Part shown: in pieces, positions 61,831 to 64,000 of the stretch
Layout: each line of letters begins with the position of its first letter
How positions within the stretch are numbered: the first letter of the stretch is position 1
Assembly: GCF_001286805.1 (NCBI RefSeq)
Contig: NZ_CXYV01000002.1
Span: 930,001 to 994,000 of the forward strand
Reading direction: 5' to 3'
From: Kallipyga gabonensis
Lineage (GTDB): Bacteria; Bacillota; Clostridia; Tissierellales; Peptoniphilaceae
Length of the DNA: 64,000 nucleotides
Notes under the pieces: generated by a model
Told to the model about the DNA's origin: nothing
The model's input: the letters and a program-made list of their open reading frames with translations, nothing else
The model's database searches: none
Position numbers and translations under genes: made by a program

Positions 61831-63306
61831 ATGAAACAAGCAGGAAGACTGAATCGAGGACGAGAAAGACTTGGTCCTATCCTATTTTGGATGGGACTAT
61901 GGTTCTTTTTGTCTTTTCTCGTCAACAGCCCCCTTCTCTTGCCAGGCCCTCTGGATGTTTTCGGGTCCCTGATTGACCTGGTGATTCAGTCGGATTTTTA
62001 TCTCCGCCTCGCCTCTTCCAGTCTACGGATTCTGTCCGGATTTCTTATCGCTTTTATCATGGGCATTGCCTGTGCCCATCTTTCCTGGCGTTTTCCCGGT
62101 CTTGAAGTCTATCTTCGGGCTCCGGTCCAGGTTATGCGGGCCATCCCCATGGCCTCTTTTGTCATCCTGGCCCTTTTCTGGCTTGCCCCTATCCACTTAT
62201 CCCTGGTTATTCCCCTGGTAGTGGTTTTTCCCCTGGTTTATACCAATGCCCTGGAAGCTTTCCGGTCGACACCTCCTTCCATGTTGGAGTTTGCCCAAGT
62301 CTTTCGTCTTTCCTCTTGGGAGGTCTTCCGGGCCATCCTTGTCCCATCCGCTTATCCCCAAATTCTGGCCGGGGCGGAAACGGGGATGGGGATGGCCTGG
62401 AAGTCGGGGATAACAGCGGAAATCATCGCTATGGCCGCCCCCTCTATCGGCGAAGCCCTATTCGATGCTAAGCTTTATTTGGACTTGGCGGGACTTCTGG
62501 CCTGGACCTTTGTTTTGATCCTTCTTGCCGCTTTTTTTCAGAAGCTTTTTCACGGCCTTCTTCAAATCACAATGAGGGCCTTAGCCGACCTTCCGGCCAA
62601 AGGACCTCGGACTGAAGAGAGTTCGCTCGATCAGGAAGGATCCCTGATCGAGATGACTTCGGTAGGAAAGTCCTTTGAAAAGGGGAGGGTCCTTGACGGG
62701 GTGAGCTATTGTTTTCAGCCGGGAAGCCTGACGATTCTTCTTGGCCCTTCGGGTGCCGGCAAAACTACCCTTACCCGCCTTCTCCTGGGACTGGACCAAG
62801 CGGATGAGGGGGAGGTAGGGAGGAGGGATGGGCTGACTTTTTCTGCGGCTTTCCAGGAAGACCGGCTTATCCCCTCTTGGACTGTCTGTCAGAACCTCCG
62901 TCTGGTTGCTCCTAAGCACTTCTCCGGTCTTAACCAGGACCTCATTTCCCTGGATTTGGAGGGGGAAGGAGAGAGCCGGGTGGACACCCTGTCCGGGGGG
63001 ATGAAACAGCGAGTTTCCCTCCTTCGGGCGGGCATGGCTCCGGCTGACTTTTTGATCATTGATGAGCCCTTCCGCGGCCTGGACCGGGCCAGTCGGGACC
63101 GGACCTGGACCTGGCTGAGGGAGAGGGCCTTCCCCCGCTTTCAAGCTGTCCTCCTGGTTTTCCATGATCCGGAAGACTTGGAGGCACTGATGCTTCCCCA
63201 AGATTCCGCTATTCTTAGCCTGGAGGAATCAGGAAAGCTCGAACCCATAACCCTTAGAAAGAGTCGCTATGACCCAGCAAACAACGATAAAAAAATCAAA
63301 CCTTGA
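61831..63306 (+). CDS. NitT/TauT-type ABC permease fused to its ATPase
   Basis: 491 aa. Residues about 1-260 are a six-helix SsuC-type permease (LPGPLDVFGSLIDL, the coupling EAFRSTPPSMLEFAQVFRLSS loop, PQILAGAETGMGMAWKSG). A linker of about 20 residues leads to a compact ATPase (about 275-480) with Walker A GPSGAGKTT, Q-loop AAFQEDRLIP, signature LSGGMKQRVS, Walker B FLIIDEPF and switch His VFHDPED. Importers of this family normally have two separate genes. The ABC domain is short but all motifs are intact. Confidence 0.9.
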   Translation: MKQAGRLNRGRERLGPILFWMGLWFFLSFLVNSPLLLPGPLDVFGSLIDLVIQSDFYLRLASSSLRILSGFLIAFIMGIACAHLSWRFPGLEVYLRAPVQVMRAIPMASFVILALFWLAPIHLSLVIPLVVVFPLVYTNALEAFRSTPPSMLEFAQVFRLSSWEVFRAILVPSAYPQILAGAETGMGMAWKSGITAEIIAMAAPSIGEALFDAKLYLDLAGLLAWTFVLILLAAFFQKLFHGLLQITMRALADLPAKGPRTEESSLDQEGSLIEMTSVGKSFEKGRVLDGVSYCFQPGSLTILLGPSGAGKTTLTRLLLGLDQADEGEVGRRDGLTFSAAFQEDRLIPSWTVCQNLRLVAPKHFSGLNQDLISLDLEGEGESRVDTLSGGMKQRVSLLRAGMAPADFLIIDEPFRGLDRASRDRTWTWLRERAFPRFQAVLLVFHDPEDLEALMLPQDSAILSLEESGKLEPITLRKSRYDPANNDKKIKP

Positions 63307-64000
63307 ACTAATGGCCATTCTCCGTCCCTACTACCAAAAAAATGCGGGTCTCCTGGCCAGGGATCTCTTTTGTGCCTCCTTAACGACAGTATGTGACATC
63401 GTTCTTCCCCTCATCTTGTCCCGGATTACGGATACAGCCTCTCGGGACATGGCCAACCTGACGGTGACCTTCATCGGGAAGATGTCTGCCTTGTATATCA
63501 TTCTCCGCCTGGTGGAGATCGCCGCCCGCTATTTTATGCAGGGAACGGGTCACATCATGGGAGCAAAAATTGAAATGGATATGCGGTCGGATATGTACCG
63601 CCACCTTCAAACCCTGCCTCATGCTTATTTTTCCACCCACAAAACCGGTCACATCATGTCCAACCTGACCAATGATCTTTTTGATGTGACTGAATTTTCC
63701 CATCATTGTCCGGAAGAGTATTTCATCGGGGTGATCAAGCTTCTGGCATCCTTTATCATCCTGATCCGGGTGGATGTTCTGCTGACCCTCATTCTCTTTG
63801 CTCTCATCCCTTTGTATTTTTATGTATCAGCTAAATTTCGTCACCGTCTTCGCCAGGCACAAATGGACCAGCGGCGGAAGATCGGGGATATTAATGCCTC
63901 CATCGAGGATTCCTTCCTGGGCTTCTCCGTGGTCAAATCCTTCTCCAATGAAGATGTGGAAGAAGAAAAATTTGAAAAAGACAACTCCTCTTTCCTCAAA
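63269..64000 (+). CDS. ABC exporter membrane domain, 3' end outside window
   Basis: 244 codons are visible, and the frame is open to the right edge. It is the membrane domain of a type IV ABC exporter: helices around 27-50, 60-80, 140-165 and 165-185, with SNLTNDLFDVTEF and the coupling segment IGDINASIEDSFLGFSVVKSF. The start is probably ATG 63269 (AGAAAGAG upstream), giving a 38-base overlap with the importer gene in another frame; ATG 63311 is an alternative without a ribosome site. The ATPase half should lie beyond 64000. Confidence 0.85.
   Translation, partial: MTQQTTIKKSNLELMAILRPYYQKNAGLLARDLFCASLTTVCDIVLPLILSRITDTASRDMANLTVTFIGKMSALYIILRLVEIAARYFMQGTGHIMGAKIEMDMRSDMYRHLQTLPHAYFSTHKTGHIMSNLTNDLFDVTEFSHHCPEEYFIGVIKLLASFIILIRVDVLLTLILFALIPLYFYVSAKFRHRLRQAQMDQRRKIGDINASIEDSFLGFSVVKSFSNEDVEEEKFEKDNSSFLK

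Overview
The window comes from a strictly anaerobic Bacillota bacterium (Clostridia/Tissierellia-like) of roughly balanced base composition. The support is: AGGAGG ribosome sites before nearly every gene, poly-T hairpin terminators, a LexA of Firmicutes type, an oxygen-sensitive glycyl-radical ribonucleotide reductase, a group B-type [FeFe] hydrogenase, rubrerythrin and superoxide reductase, PepV, formate-THF ligase and L-lactate dehydrogenase. I cannot name the species from sequence alone.

Layout. 1-11.7 kb: 3' part of guaB, a CofE-like ligase homologue, a dicarboxylate/amino-acid symporter, pepV and malQ, a Maf nucleotide pyrophosphatase fused to a minimal zinc metallopeptidase, then a heterodimeric ABC exporter. 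11.7-19.6 kb: a DUF2207 membrane protein and exonuclease III (minus strand), rubrerythrin, the TldD/TldE protease pair, an aspartate-type aminotransferase, and tRNA-Ala(GGC) with its own promoter and terminator. 19.6-35.8 kb: a papain-fold protein, a DUF1232 protein, nrdG and nrdD with two NrdR boxes between them, a DUF1002 secreted protein, an orphan Abi_2 defence gene, fhs-folC, lexA, superoxide reductase, a MoxR ATPase/VWA pair, a DUF6465 protein, mntP and an rlmD-type rRNA methyltransferase.

35.8-44.4 kb is an accessory, decayed region. It is flanked by two related arrays of hairpin-forming repeats. Between them lie an IS1202/ISNCY-type insertion sequence, an AT-rich cassette (30-aa peptide, papain-fold protein whose signal peptide is out of frame, membrane protein), and a phage replication remnant (family A DNA polymerase broken by a frameshift and an amber codon, a 38-aa membrane peptide, DUF2815, and DUF2800 cut by an IS3 element that has itself lost its left end).

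44.6-52.3 kb is a complete fructosamine (fructoselysine-type) utilisation operon in the frlB-O-N-M-D-R-ATPase order, extended by a HAD phosphatase. It has a clear promoter, a candidate operator, and a strong intergenic hairpin after the binding-protein gene.

52.4-64 kb: ldh, a shrunken cation:proton antiporter relic, an unknown membrane-anchored protein, a hypoxanthine-DNA glycosylase, an aromatic-acid-exporter family protein, folD and an Asp/Glu racemase-like gene, a third papain-fold protein, the hydrogenase with a thioredoxin-like [2Fe-2S] partner, and a NitT/TauT-type importer whose permease and ATPase are fused in one chain. A further ABC exporter half runs off the right edge.

The features I consider least explained are the hairpin arrays and what they flank, the Maf-metallopeptidase fusion, the permease-ATPase fusion, and the small peptide/papain-fold/membrane cassette.
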